A DNA stretch of 64,000 nt from Isoetes taiwanensis. Taxonomy: Eukaryota; Streptophyta; Lycopodiopsida; Isoetales; Isoetaceae. Made by a program: the position numbers and the translations under genes. The first letter of the stretch is position 1, and every line of letters starts with the position of its first letter. The stretch covers positions 5,813,215-5,877,214 of the forward strand of contig JAJEKV010000059.1 in assembly GCA_021234155.1 (NCBI GenBank), in the 5' to 3' direction. The notes beneath the pieces were generated by a model that was not told the origin of the DNA, made no database searches, and was given only the letters and a program-made list of their open reading frames with translations. Positions 36,147-47,953 of the stretch are shown here, one piece after another.

Positions 36147-37585
36147 AAGGTATATGCCACAGTGGAGAGTCGCTCTTTGGCTATTCTTTGCATCAACGTT
36201 GGATTCCTTGTTGGATCTTCTAGCTGGTGGTGTCACATTGTTCACTCATTGGTCGTCGCGGTGAGACGGATAAATATAAATATCCTATAGGGAAGTCGAG
36301 AGTGCAACCTGGGGATCATTGTTTTTTGCATTTGTGATGGCCACACTTGGTATTTCTTCACGAAGTTATTAGCCCAGGAGTTTTTGTCATGTGTTGTTGG
36401 ATAGAGGATGTCTGCTGAATTAATGATGATGCTTCTCTTGTATATTCAATGCATATGCTAGTGGGTCATTCTTATTCAATGAATATGCTAGTAGATCATT
36501 TACGCTAATTTACGAGGTTTTCGGGTGCTCATCAAGGTGTGGAGTGACTGATTGAAAATGATGACTCAATGAGGTTAACACATATTCAACGATATGGCTT
36601 ATTACAATAATGGGAATTGCCATTGTGGGTGAAGCTTGCACTTTATATTTACTTTAAGACCTTCAAGATCGAGAGATCATCCAAGCTTATGCGCTTTGGG
36701 AAAACATGTGTCGACCGACCCCATTTTTTTGTCCTTAATAGGATCACTATTTTGATGTAGTGACAAACGTGGCAGGTCTGGCGTGACTCTCCTTGCGATA
36801 GGGTTTTACGGTGGATTGATCCTATTGGGGCTATCGGCTTGGCCCTTTATACCATTATTAATTGGTCCGGTAATAATGCGAAAATCTTTGGTACTGGTTT
36901 CTCCATATATGCTTTTCATAACATTAATCTTTGCTTACAATACATATACTATGAAATCTTTGAAATTGTGCATATGCTATGAAATGTTGCACTTGGTAGC
37001 TAAGAAACTAGTAATGCGTGGATATGACACGAAAGTAAATGTTTTGGAATGTTATTAATTGCATCCTTTGAAGCATGTGTTCTGTGGTTTATGGCTCTAT
37101 TACCTTCTTTTAAGTCTCGGTGGTTATGATGTTTTATAGAGTCTTTAGTTGGGAAGTCGGCACCAGGAAGTGATTGAAGTGACTTACATGGCCCTACATC
37201 ATCATCATGTAATAAGGCGCATTGATACCGTTCGAGCATATACATTCGGTTCCTTGTACTTCGTTGAGGTATTTCTAGATTGATTCATTATGAGGTTCAG
37301 TTTCTCTTTGTAATGCATTTTCAAAGGTCTACTAGCACATACCTTTTAAAGTGCGTTCTTCTCACATTGTTTGCCACAATTAATGTGGATGTGTTGCCCT
37401 CATTATTTATTGCATGTGAATATTTTTCTTTTCCTCAGGTGGATATGGAATTACACGAAGACATGCCTTTAAAAGAAGCTCATGATATAGGACAGCTATT
37501 ACAAGACAATATCGAAAAGCTTCGAGGTGGAGACGACCTTTGCACATTTGGACTTGAGTCTCAACACAAGCGAGGAACATCTTAA
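36147..37585 (+). CDS. MTP: Metal tolerance protein (Mn-type cation diffusion facilitator), exons broken as sequenced
   Basis: Exons of a plant MTP8-11-like Mn/proton antiporter occur in order on the plus strand: KVYATVESRSLAI with DSLLDLLAGGVTLFTHWSSR and DKYKYPIGKSRVQP (36147-36300; DSLLD is the DxxxD metal site of Mn-type members), MATLGIS (36340), HFFDVVTN and RWIDPIGAIGLALYTIINWS (36700-36890), SLVGKSAP (37142), HHHHVIRRIDTVRAYTFGS (37199-37255), then DMELHEDMPLKEAHDIGQLL (37442-37501) to a stop at 37583-37585. The last intron is perfect: GAG|GTATTT at 37268/37269 and CTCAG|GTGGAT at 37438/37439. Two of the frameshifts fall at CTTTG where CTG is expected (36184) and at ACCAGG (37163-37168), the same error type seen between repeat copies. 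It may therefore be intact in the plant. It should export Mn into vacuole, Golgi or prevacuolar compartments. N-terminal exons were not found. Confidence 0.72.
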
Positions 37586-38430
37586 GAGTTTTCGGATTAG
37601 TGGTGCAATGGAAAATCGTTCATGGGAGAACCTTTGAAACAATTTTTTTGCATGTGAGACCCCAGTGTAAAGGTATGGTGTAAGATAAATATTGTGGCGG
37701 CCTCGCATCACGAGGTGTGGATATGAATATCTATTATTATCACTTCATTAGAGCTTCTTTGAAACAGGGGTGTGCATTGGGGATCTTTGTTGTGGAAATT
37801 ATAGAATGCCAATGATGCACACCGGATATCTTTGTGGCATTTTTATGATGTGGTTGCAAATTGTTTAACAAATCCATAAATCGCTTTCGAGCGTGAGCGG
37901 TTCTTTGAAATGGCATTTCAATTCAATATAAGATCCATTTTTGCGATCGAATTCAATTCATTGAAAATAAAGATCCAATTTATTATGTGGGTACAGGTGG
38001 ATATGGAATTTATGTAAGAGGAATTTATGTAAGGTGAATTTGGGGCACAGACCTCACATATGCAATGCTCGGTTTAGAAAAAAAGTCTCATTTTTTTACG
38101 CCATATTATTTCAATCGTGCCATGTCTCACGAAATATGCATCCTCGGTCAATGCATCACTTTTTAGGTTTAATGATTTGTGAAGATTTGAATCGCAGATG
38201 GAATAGATGAGATATTCTGGCACATCCTAAAAAGACATAATGGCTCTCATTATTGGTTTTCTTGGACTACTTACCCCGACTATATAGAAAACAGCTATTG
38301 GTAATGAAGAACCTTGTGCGGCAAGATTTATTTCGCAAACATGCGTCTTTACAATCTTGTAAGCTAGTGACATTGATCTCAGGGTTGATATATTGATTAG
38401 CAAACGAATCAATTCCTGAAAATAGGCTTG
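37586..38430. other. Non-coding between MTP and the duplicated segment
   Basis: No gene seen. A short run with GGTGGATATGGAATT at 37995-38011 repeats the start of the last MTP exon (37439), suggesting a small duplication. Confidence 0.4.
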
Positions 38431-38431
38431 G

Positions 38432-39197
38432 TCAAACTGCTATTACTACAAGAACTTGTCTACATGACCTGAAGCCATTGGTGCACAAGCCATAGGAACC
38501 ACAAACTGTGGGCAAGTCGCAATCTTCGAAGCCTCCCTTGCTAGGTGCCCACTTAGTTGCAGTTAATTGGCCCATGGAGTTGAGCCTCACAAAAGTTGCA
38601 TATGAAAAAGTATTTGAACTTTCAAGTCCCATTATCTCGGTTATGCTATCTGCTCCAACTTGACAATGTGTACAATTAAGGAAGTTGTTATGTGCCATGA
38701 TCCAAATCAAAGCGGAGTTGCAGAGAAAGTCTTGTGTCATTGCAACAGAAGACTAGATAATTTCCTGAAGAAGCCGTGTAATTCCATTTTTTATAGATTT
38801 GATCCCCATATAGAGCTACAAGCATACTCTCTTGCATTTGTAGGCTATAACCCCCTTTGAACAACTTCATGCCCTGCTTTAGAACCTGGGTGCAGACCAT
38901 AGTATCTGTGGGATTGTCAAAGCTTTGCCATATCTTATGAGAATTATTGTCCCAAAGGATAAGGTTTCCTCTGTCTGAGATGCTTAACCGTTGTACTTCA
39001 TAACCCTTTGTCTGAGTAGACCATGCTTCAGTTCCATCATCATACAGCACGAGGTTTCCATCTGTACTAATCCTCGAAAATCCCTTGTCACTGATAGCAC
39101 GAGAAGAATTGGCAGTCCACATTAACAATCTCAAGATTATGGGTAAATAGACTCCATTAAATTTCTCTATGCAAGGGCACTTCACTTTTCTTTCCAC
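38432..39197 (-). pseudogene. G-type lectin receptor-like fragment (B-lectin + S-locus domain)
   Basis: The minus strand encodes MWTANSSRAISDKGFSRIST and DGNLVLYDDGTEAWSTQTKG, then RGNLILWDNNSHKIWQSFDN with PTDTMVCTQVLKQG (bulb-lectin domain, 38800-39130; DGNLVLYD and WQSFDNPTDT are diagnostic). It continues in another frame into SSNTFSYATFVRLNSMGQL and DLPTVCGSYGLCTN (S-locus glycoprotein domain, 38470-38640). The kinase domain and signal peptide are absent, and the frame shifts around 38690-38740. Such proteins sit in the plasma membrane or wall and bind mannose-like glycans in defence or self-recognition. This is a truncated, frameshifted piece. A more eroded copy lies at 60280-60960. Confidence 0.8.
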
Positions 39198-40090
39198 AGC
39201 TTAAGCAGGGTTCAAGAACATTTCTTCAACTGTAGAGACTTCCATATTTGTATCAGAATTTTATTTAACAGAATCAACATTTGAGTGTAAACTCACCTTC
39301 ATGAATTTATAAACTCGTTTCAACTGTTGACTAAACTCAGAATTGTATTTAACATCTTCAACACCTAACTGTGAACTCAGCTTCTAAGATGCATCGAAAA
39401 ATTACCTTCCCAAAGCATCCCAAATTGCAGCATGAAGTCAAAACAACGTTGAAGGTAAACAAGTTGTTGAAGATCCACAAAACTCAAAGTGTTTTTAATC
39501 ATTATATGCACCAACTCTCCAGTAAACAAAGAAAATAGCCCATCTGCTCGAATATTGCAGAAAAGATCCCAGATTTTGCTCGAATATTGCAGCCTCAAAA
39601 TGAAATATCAAATACTCTTCAACAAATGGTGCAGCACATGTGGAACAAAGGATGAATTGCCTACATCATTCAACAAACTGTACATAATCAGAAGCTAGAA
39701 CACAAGAGAACAATAACAAATCAATAGGGAGCTCTGCATGAAGGAGATGTCATCTGAAGTCCAATATACATAAGATTGCCTATGTCTGCCATACCTCTAA
39801 GTTGCAAGTCCAAAATAGAAAACATGGCAATCTGAATGCCATCTTCCATCTGCAAAAAGAAGAGGATGCGAATAAGTGTCAAGGTGTCCCAAGGTTGTCT
39901 GTTGGTCTGTATTTGACCTTGCATCTAGAACCTTTCAAGAGTGACTGGACTGCCAGTTGCAGGAGCTGCTTCCATAATATATTCAAGGAATATTTCAAAA
40001 AACATGCATTTCAAACCTCTTTGGGAATTGAACCCAAATTCAACCAAAAAAGTCTTCTGTTTTTTCTTTTTCCATCATTTATATATCTCA
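39198..40090 (-). other. Gene remnant or introns between lectin fragment and unknown gene
   Basis: Short minus-strand frames (for example LQYSSKIWDLFC and GKQ-like pieces) exist, but none is a recognisable domain. It may be intronic or decayed. Confidence 0.3.
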
Positions 40091-40096
40091 ACTACA

Positions 40097-40420
40097 TCAA
40101 TTTAGATGTTGAATCCTCAAAGTATGTGGAAACATACAATCCTTACAAATTAATGAACATTCTCGCCGATATCCCACCTTCTTATCGTCCTTTAAGAAAT
40201 AAAAATCAGAAAATCCATTGAGGGACTCCAGTAACCTTCGGCATTCTAGAAGTGTCCATCCTTCTTCCACATCCAAGATTTTTGTGCTGCCATTCCCAGT
40301 ATCCACACTTAACTGCATAGAATCAGCCCTAATGACATGTTCTTCCACAGGTTTCCAACACCATTCACCATTTTCCCATTGCTTCTTATGTCGTTGAATA
40401 AAGAAATTGCAATAAAGCAT
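40097..40420 (-). CDS. Exon-like ORF of unknown function, duplicated
   Basis: The minus strand reads FFIQRHKKQWENGEWCWKPV, RADSMQLSVDTGNG and ILDVEEGWTLLECRRLLESL. A CAG acceptor immediately precedes the ATG at 40420, so it may be an internal exon. The second copy (61948-62175) keeps WENGEWCWKHVEEHVIRADS but is frameshifted after it. It probably belongs to the same gene as 40704-41342 (same strand, just downstream). No family recognised. Confidence 0.4.
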   Translation of the reverse strand: MLYCNFFIQRHKKQWENGEWCWKPVEEHVIRADSMQLSVDTGNGSTKILDVEEGWTLLECRRLLESLNGFSDFYFLKDDKKVGYRRECSLICKDCMFPHTLRIQHLN

Positions 40421-40703
40421 CTGTTTTGGTACCCTGTATCTGAGAATTTATATCTTGTCAGCATTTGTATAACATGTTGCAAAAATAAAAGAGTTTACTT
40501 ACTTAAAAATGAAGCTGCTGAGGTCTACTTGGCAGCTAGTTAATTCCCTGCCGTTTCATGAATTCACTTTCCCCATTCACCCAAGAATATCTGGTTTAAA
40601 GATGCGCCACTAACATTTCGAAATGTATAGGTCTGCGGTGTAACCTTCAATGTCTGCACTTCTTTAAACATGAAGGCAAATACACTTAAGGGGACGAAAG
40701 CTT

Positions 40704-41342
40704 TCAGCCACCTCGAACACCACCTCTCTCAGTCATTGCCTTTCCTAATGCCCTTGTGAGTAGGCAACGATAAGCAGAAACAATGTGCATGTCACTAATA
40801 CCACTGGACAAAGTAAGTAATGTAGGTGCATCTACAAGGGCCAACTTTCCTATATTGCCACTTGGTATTGTGTAATGATACTTGTGAAACCAGACACCTC
40901 TATCCCTTAGGGAAGACAAAGCAACATTAGGATACAACAAACTGCCAACAACATGATGATGGACCTCCAATACGCTTGTTACGCTTTGAGCTGGAGTTTT
41001 GTCCTTAAACTCAGAAGAACAGATACAGTTGGCATCTAACTTTGGAAAACTTGGACTGTTTGCAATACCTTGAGTCATCATATCTTGGGGTCCATAAGCA
41101 TGTTCAATTACAAGCTCATCTACGCATCTACCACCTTCCCTAAGCACAAATCCTACAACACGTGCCTTCCAATGTGCAGCCAAATCATTAAGCTTTCTCT
41201 TTTTCACAGCGAATTTGCCACGTTGGCTTGGTCTGATTGTCACCCAAGATCCAAGAGATATATGCATATCAGTCCATTTACCACTATCATCTGTTGTATT
41301 TCTCAAAATAACTTGACTAACTTCTGACCGTTTTCCAGCCAT
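40704..41342 (-). CDS. Conserved unknown protein, 212 codons, duplicated
   Basis: An ATG-started minus-strand frame: MAGKRSEVSQVILRNTTDDS, LGSWVTIRPSQRGKFAVKKR, HWKARVVGFVLREGGRCVDE, then SVTSVLEVHHHVVGSLLYPN. No signal peptide or membrane helix; a basic stretch (KKRKLND, residues ~47-53) could act as a nuclear signal. The other copy (62592-63086) differs in its first 140 residues at only a handful of positions (V/I, A/S, K/R, S/N), then frameshifts at 62650-62680. Low divergence could mean recent duplication or constraint. I recognise no domain. Exons at 40097-40420 may continue it. Confidence 0.55.
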   Translation of the reverse strand: MAGKRSEVSQVILRNTTDDSGKWTDMHISLGSWVTIRPSQRGKFAVKKRKLNDLAAHWKARVVGFVLREGGRCVDELVIEHAYGPQDMMTQGIANSPSFPKLDANCICSSEFKDKTPAQSVTSVLEVHHHVVGSLLYPNVALSSLRDRGVWFHKYHYTIPSGNIGKLALVDAPTLLTLSSGISDMHIVSAYRCLLTRALGKAMTERGGVRGG

Positions 41343-42250
41343 AGTTCACTAGCATGAAGATAATCTATTCTCCACAATTCAAAAGTTCTTAAACTGGTCG
41401 AATAACAATCATACCAAGATCTTCTATGGAGCTGCTGTGGTGATCAAAAAGAAAGATACCATGGTCTTGAAGAAATCCTATGCATGGCATGAAAATCATT
41501 AGATCTCATGGATCAGCGGTCACTTGCGGTTTTACTATGTCTTTCTAACTAGAATAGCATATAACCTCGACCTTGCATAAACCCATATCCTACAACAAAG
41601 AATCACGGTTGCAAAGTCTTCTTAATTTCTACCTAACAAAAATGGACTAAATCAAACATGTACTTTCTTCACTTAATCCTCGTTTACCCTATTTATCCTA
41701 CTTCACGAAGAATCATCATAACAAAAATTCAAAGACTTACGAGCTTTGTCCAATAAACTCCATGGCTTTGGACTGTGTCACTATGGTTGGCCGAGATTCC
41801 ATAATATCCCTATAACAAGGCATAAAGAAGACATCAATGGCAAAAGAAGTCTTTATCCCTCCAGAATTGAAGCAAGTTGTTGCACAAAGGCTTAATCATG
41901 ATATTCTCATATTCATGAACTGAGTTATCTGGTATCATAGTCCAAGTTTTTCATGATGTTCCAGAACTATGCATGACCATTTATTTGATTAAATAAAGAT
42001 TTTAAGTGCTACGTTAGACTTAAAGGACTACGAAACAATCAAATACATGATACTACAGAATTGGGGCTCCTGTGCTGAAAAGCAATTGAATAATGTCATA
42101 TAGTACAGAATTACAAGACATGAGAACAGAAGCCAAGGAAGAAGACAAACCAAATAAAGAGAGCTCAAGCCTGTCATCTGCGATGATCTTGCCAATTTTA
42201 ACACCCCCTTAAGAACGTGTCACAACTCCAGTTCTTCTCAAAACTACAGT

Positions 42251-42850
42251 TCAACCAGCCCTTGCTAATTCAACCAGCCCTTGCTCATTCAAAGCTCAAA
42301 TTCGAAATTTGAAGATGGATTAATCTGCAAAGAGTATGTTATAGCATATAAATCTGTAAATAAATGTGAAATAAATTGCAAAACAACTCAACGATTTGAA
42401 GAATTGCGGCATGATTAGCACTTCACGAGACAAAATTCAATACCTAGGGATGGAGCATGGCCACTCTCACCATGGAAAATCATCTCTACCTCTTCCCTCC
42501 GGAAGGCATCCTCGAGTTTCGAGTTCGGAGGGAAAAATCAACGGAATTTAGGGCCTAAACTTTGGGCCCAAAATTGTGGGAGTCATCAATACAACATTTA
42601 TGAAGATGAGTGGTTGAGGTGCCACGTAATACAGGGATTCGACTAACTATGCTTAACTTTCATTGGCTAATCTCAAGTGCTGATGTGGAATTTTAGAATT
42701 TCTTAATAGGATAAAACTAGATTTCAAATTAACTCTAATGTAGTCATAGGACTAATCCTTGTATGCTCAAAAGGTAGCTAGGATTAACCTTTGTATGAAT
42801 AGATGTATGGTTAATCTCTATTTTATGTTCTATTCAAAGCTATGGATGGA
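42251..42850. other. Non-coding downstream of the duplication
   Basis: Starts with a micro-duplication (TTCAACCAGCCCTTGCT twice at 42252-42286). Nothing else recognised. Confidence 0.4.
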
Positions 42851-43848
42851 TGGATGTATAAGGATAGCTTTCTTTCTGTTCCTCCTATATTGTATGGGTC
42901 AAAGGGGGGTAGAGACCTAAAGGCCATCTAGAAGTAGAGATGCTCCTAGGTAGAACCCTTAAAACCCAATAAATGCGGCCTGTGCACAAAGAGCCAACCT
43001 GGCTGTGGATGCTATGATGTGGTTCAGCACCAGATAACGAGTATGATGGTGAATCGAGGGTGGGGTCTTGCCTAGTGCAGCTACAGGACTCTTATAGTGT
43101 GCTAGGCTTATAGCCGGTCACTATATGTGGGCTGGGTATGGGTCTGACACTCTCTGGGCCGGAGGGATGTGCCTATATGGACGCAGGTGGGCTCGAGCAG
43201 GCTGGTGAGCCTTTAGATTTGGGTGGGGAGTAAAGTCGGGTATGGATCTTGGGGTCACCGAGGGGGGCACGTGTTCTCTAACACACCCAGGGATCCGTCA
43301 TGCTCGGGAAGGAGGCGCCTCTCGACCTGCCTCATCATCGAACACAGGGGAGATGTGACCACTGTAGTCATGTAGGGTGATTCCTTGGGATTGCGTCTCC
43401 GAAGGGCTACAAGCGCGTCATAGCATGATTCATCCTATCACGCAAAGTGTGCGGGGGGGCGGATGGAGTGGAATGCCATGTTATACCTAAATGCATTTGT
43501 TATCTTGAGGCCCCCGAGTGGATTTCGACCCCATGGAGTCCGAGCCCAGGTAGAGCCCTTAGTTATGGTGTATTTCCTTTGTTATGTTGGTATTCTGTTG
43601 TTGGTTATATTGATGATGATGGGCCACCCTTCGTTAGGTGCTAACATGTATGTATGATTCCGCTATATAGGATTCTCATAGAAGGCGTGGGACAAATGAC
43701 ACCTCCGTGTCCTTCACCCGGACACTTGGCCATCACAAAGTGGTCCAGGGAGGGACGGAGGGCCTTTAAAAGTGGTGATGGATATGCCATGGGAGGGGAA
43801 TTTCCCATATTTATACGATGGGAGCATCGTATGGATTCAGGGAGCGTC
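42851..43848 (+). repeat. Putative LTR (solo or truncated element)
   Basis: GC-richer DNA ending GGGAGCGTCACA directly before a primer-binding site, which is how a 5' LTR ends. The 5' boundary is unknown and no matching second LTR occurs in the window. Open frames inside are not convincing. Confidence 0.45.
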
Positions 43849-43849
43849 A

Positions 43850-43862
43850 CAGTGGTATCAGA
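43850..43862 (+). promoter_or_regulatory. Primer-binding site of an LTR retrotransposon
   Basis: TGGTATCAGAGCC, complementary to the initiator tRNA-Met 3' end, sits right after the putative LTR on the plus strand. No gag or pol follows before 45 kb, so the internal region is deleted or replaced. Confidence 0.75.
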
Positions 43863-44269
43863 GCCATGATTTTGGTGGACCAGATCATAGCACTGGCCAT
43901 ATCTTAACTCGTTAGTCGATAGGTAGTACGGGACTTTAATCTAGGGTAAACTATTCTAATTCTATATCTAGTATGTATGTTGACCTAATTATGGGAGGAT
44001 TAAGCTAGTTAGGAATTAAGGCGTGAGTCCTTAGAATCAAGTATGTCAAGTTTTTAGAGAAAAAGAGGTCTCTTGTTTCCACGGGCCATAACTTTCTCTA
44101 GGTAACTCGGATTTGCGCCAACACGTCGGGCATGGTCCAATTACCCTTGGGGCATCAATAACCGGCATCAAAATGGCAAAAAAGTGGGCCAAAAACCAAC
44201 TCGGGCGCCGCTCACGTTTGGGCGTCTTAAAATTTAAACAGAAACACGTGTAACGGGACTGGCGCCCAA

Positions 44270-44360
44270 CCGTATAAAGTGCTTCAACCCAGATTTGAAC
44301 CCATGACCTCTCAACTCCAACCTTAGGTGCTTACCACCACACCAAACCCTCTTGGTATTA
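44270..44360 (-). mobile_element. SINE-like tRNA-derived head 1
   Basis: The minus strand reads GGTTTGGTGTGGTGGTAAGC (A-box-like) and then, about 30 bases on, GGTTCAAATCTG (B-box-like). This resembles a tRNA-derived RNA polymerase III promoter of a SINE. It does not fold as a full tRNA by eye, and the tail is not defined. Confidence 0.4.
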
Positions 44361-44434
44361 TATATATGTTACACGTGTTTCTTATACACATGTAGTACCC
44401 TGTTTCTCTGCATAGCAACTTTTAATATTAAAAA

Positions 44435-44500
44435 GATACTATAGGGTCTTGAATCCTTGACCTCCCACCACCCAGCCAAACCCTTTACCAACAAGGTAAG
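44435..44500 (-). mobile_element. SINE-like tRNA-derived head 2
   Basis: The minus strand reads TTACCTTGTTGGTAAAGGG and then GGTCAAGGATTCAAGACCC, an A-box/B-box arrangement like the one at 44270-44360 but diverged. Confidence 0.3.
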
Positions 44501-45054
44501 CCTCTTTTTAATAATATAATAGGCTTTTGTTATACTTAAACAATAATATCTCTGTTTTTCTAGAAAGACTTTGGTCTATTATCACTCTTCCCTAAATCAA
44601 CGTTGTGGCGGCAACAACTCCACCGGATTTGTGCAACCATGGTAGGGTAGGAATACCCTAAGGGTTCTTACCATCAATGCGGAATGTCTCCCGCAACCAT
44701 ATCGATGAACGTTCACACTAAGCGATGGAAGGCAACTCCTCGGAGTAAGATAGAAACTTCCAAGTTGGATTTTAATCCACTATCACCTTGGATATTCTTT
44801 AGGCGATGATAATAATGTCCAGTTATCGACATTCCTAGACCTATAACTTTAAATAATTTTTTTCCCTTTGGTAGATGCCTTGATAATAAAATTTCTTCCC
44901 ACCCTGCCATGACTTAATCTACATTATACTCATGTCCTTAATCTTATATCTTACTTGACTTTATATACTGGGGTTAAGTAAAAATTCATAGAGAACACCA
45001 TAGCTCACGTTATGTTTTTCAGTGTTCAAGTCTTAACTCGTCTTATTTCTTGGA

Positions 45055-45150
45055 GAAAGGATCTCTCTTAGCCCAACCGGCTAGGGGCGCCATCACGGCA
45101 CCCCTCTAGATCATGGGTTTGGATTTCTTTGATCCTTACATTGGAAGTTC
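45055..45150 (+). mobile_element. SINE-like tRNA-derived head 3
   Basis: The plus strand reads CTCTTAGCCCAACCGGCTAG (compare tRNA TAGCTCAGTCGGTTAG) and then ATCATGGGTTTGGATTTC (B-box-like). The 3' end is unclear. Confidence 0.35.
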
Positions 45151-45676
45151 AACCTTAAAAGAAAGGGCATGTATTAGGCCGAGATAGGCCTAACCGAGGA
45201 TGAGCCAAGCGAGAATGTGGGGCGTGTTTAAGCGGTCTTCTTTCCCTTCATCTCCTTCAAGAACAATAGAGAGTCACCTTGAAGCGGTAGCACAAAAATT
45301 ATGGAGTCAGTCTTGAACAATAGAGTTGAACTGGAAACAATATTTCGATTTTTTTATGCAGGGGTGCATTTATATGAGGACACGTGGCATTGCGATAACA
45401 CGGAATGGAAATTGGGTATCCACGATTAAAGTGGCGGCTTCAACCCGGTCACTTGTTCTTTTTCAGCATGTTTTTTTTTTTTACGCACTTGTAATTGCTC
45501 ATTACTTTGTTAAATTCGAGGGCTCGGAAGCTACTACATAGAAATCCCCCTATCAAAGCGTAACGAAATTTCACTAATTCAATCCCAAACTGGACAATCC
45601 GCATAAATCTAGCTCGATACCTCTGTTTTTGCACCTTACGCTCTAATCCGGCATGACTTGGGATTAAGTCCAAAAG

Positions 45677-45680
<4 letters not shown>

Positions 45681-45707
<27 letters not shown>

Positions 45708-47600
45708 GAGGAAAAGGAAGGATTCTATTGATCATAAATTAAAACCATACAAAATGGGGCTCGAGCCCAAATACCAAGTATCGATCTCGGAAAAACCGGA
45801 CCAAAAATTACAACCAAAAACCATTTACAAAAGAGCACCATCAAAGCCAAATTCCATCTGCAAGAGGGAGGATTACATGAAGGAGGGAGTATGAGGCGGA
45901 GAGGCGATAAATTGAGAAGGGAGCGCGGAATTGGCGAATCGGGGAAGGAGTGAGTAGCGAGAGATAGGCATGGCAAAAAAGGGGAACCATCCAGTTGATT
46001 TCGGCCCGGGAAGGGGTAAGTAGCAACAATTCATCAATGGGGACACGTATAATGTCCAATAAGACACCAGCGGCGACTTCACATCTACCTTTGTGGTAGT
46101 AATACATAGACCTTAAGCTGGGAGAACCGCTTCTCTGTCGGGAAAAGGGTTGTTGGCACCAATAAACTTGTGCAAAATATGGCGTTGTATGCTTCTTCGG
46201 AAGAAATTTGAGGTGAAAGGTCGCTCTAACAGCTTGTCTTGGGGTCCGAAAGTGGTGAGTAGGCACATCATCCGTGAGAATTGTCCCCCGAAGACACGCA
46301 CCACGCTTCAAAAATCTGCGATCCACAAAGGAATTCGGGTCAATCGAGGGGAGTTAAAGCGGACAATAAAGAAATTAGACTTAAAGGTTCCCCAAAAAGC
46401 CGGTCGAGAATCAAATTTCTCTCGTTTTATGGCCTTATGGGCCATAGCACATCTAGTCGACTCAAGTTGAAAGTTGAGCTTCATCCCGAACAAGATCACA
46501 CTTCTTATGCCGATTGCCACATTATTTACGTGCTTCGGACAATCCCCAGGGGCAAGTTGAAGGATGGTTGAGTTAACTTTGGAATCACGAGGTTGCAGCC
46601 CGGTTGGCGAGAGGTGGAAATGGTGTCCAAATCTGGAATTTTCAGGTTGGGACTAATTTGGGACAACCAATTCGAATTCCTTGACCTTGAGGCACTTGAA
46701 AATATGGATGCCAGTTTCATCATGGGTACCACAAAAGAGAGCAAAGAGGGCTATGAATATTCTTGAATTGTCTCTTGATCATATTGGTATTTGAGAGAAG
46801 AGCATTATGGAGGACAAGCCAAGCAAAGACTTTAATTTTGGGACGGGGAATAGGACGCCAATTGGAAAAGATAGTTTTCTTGAACTTTTTTTTAGTGAGG
46901 GGCCCTGTATGGAGGCATGCTTTCTCTTTTTCTGAGGAAGGCAAGCATGATAAATCTTGGAGACTTTATAACTCCTCTTAACCTTGAAGAACCAATTCAA
47001 AGGAGAATGACTTTCCCCATTACCATCTTTTCCCAAAAGGGGAGAGTAGATGCTCACTACCTGCTTATAAATAGTTCTATGAGTGGCCCCTCCCCCAACT
47101 TTCTTTTTGATTATCTCCCAAGGGATCCAGTTATCAGTCTCATCTATAAGGTCCCTAACATGAAGAATGTTAGCCTTATGCCATTTCTTATAGCAGGTCG
47201 GGTGACATATAGCCATAGCAGAATAGGATGGGGGAGCTAAGGTGGGAGACCAAAAAATAGAAGTGTCCCTTACTGAGTTGGTCACCTTATCATGGGTGAA
47301 CTTAGTAGCCACTTTCTCCCAAGCTTTGAAGATGTTCCTAAGCAAGAGGGAAGTATTAGCAGCACAGTGAAAGTTATAGAAGGCAGAATCTGGGAGTTGG
47401 TGCATCAATGAAGGACTCCCTAAAGGTTTACTCTTACTAAACCAAAATCTGATAAAGTCCATAGCTGGGGATTGGAAACCAGAGATAGCTTTCCAGACAT
47501 TCTTTGCACCTAGAATCTGGGGCTGGAGGTGAAGAGATTTACATCCCAGGCCCCCATAAAAGCAATGGATTAGGATGAGTTAACGGCCACCAAAACAAAG
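45681..47600 (-). mobile_element. L1-type LINE, 3' part with poly(A) tail
   Basis: The plus strand has a run of about 27 T at 45681-45707, i.e. a minus-strand poly(A) tail. Upstream on the minus strand lies the 3' end of a plant L1 ORF2: GGLGCKSLHLQPQILGAKNV (~47480-47550), MDFIRFWFSKSKPLG, then SPLNWFFKVKRSYKVSKIY and PRPKIKVFAWLVLHNALLSN (the zf-RVT region, about 46780-46850). Frames change several times, so it is dead. The endonuclease and most of the reverse transcriptase are missing (5' truncation), as usual for LINE copies. Confidence 0.82.
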
Positions 47601-47614
47601 CAGCCGCCATAAAA

Positions 47615-47784
47615 CTTCACTATATATGCCTCCCTTCACAACCCAAACAAACGAATTAGGAAAAAGCAGAGTTATGGAGGCGGAAGCTCAAGCCTCGGCT
47701 CAAGCTCAAGATCAAGGCCATGGCGATGGCGTCACTGGATTCTCGATGCAAAAAACGGATGAAAGCCCACAAAGCCTCACATAG
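47615..47784 (+). CDS. Possible promoter and short ORF or first exon
   Basis: CACTATATATGCC (TATA-like, ~47617-47630) precedes an ATG at 47674 by about 50 bases. That frame is MEAEAQASAQAQDQGHGDG and onwards, 36 codons to TAG at 47782-47784. It may be the first exon of a gene continuing into the basic frame at 47954. Not recognised. Confidence 0.3.
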
Positions 47785-47953
47785 TGTCTTCTGATCTCAC
47801 CCCTTCTTCACAATTAAAACAAAGAGAGTAGCCGTAAGCACAATCATCTTGCAATAACAAGATCAAAACAAAAGTCCGCATGCAATTTAAAAAATACCTA
47901 TATAATAACTTACGTAAAAGACAAAGAAATTTACCTCTGAGAATACTCGCCAT

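Larger units (their letters stand above)
38485..42250. repeat. Segmental duplication, copy 1
   Basis: About 3.77 kb collinear with 60186-64000 in the same orientation. It starts at CACAAGCCATAGGAACC and runs at least to CTTCTCAAAACTAC at ~42250, which corresponds to the last base of the window. Outside CAG/CTG sites the copies are near-identical. Confidence 0.92.

Noticed and set aside
44270-44360. A true tRNA gene
   Set aside because: Box-like motifs are present, but a full cloverleaf with paired acceptor ends is not evident.
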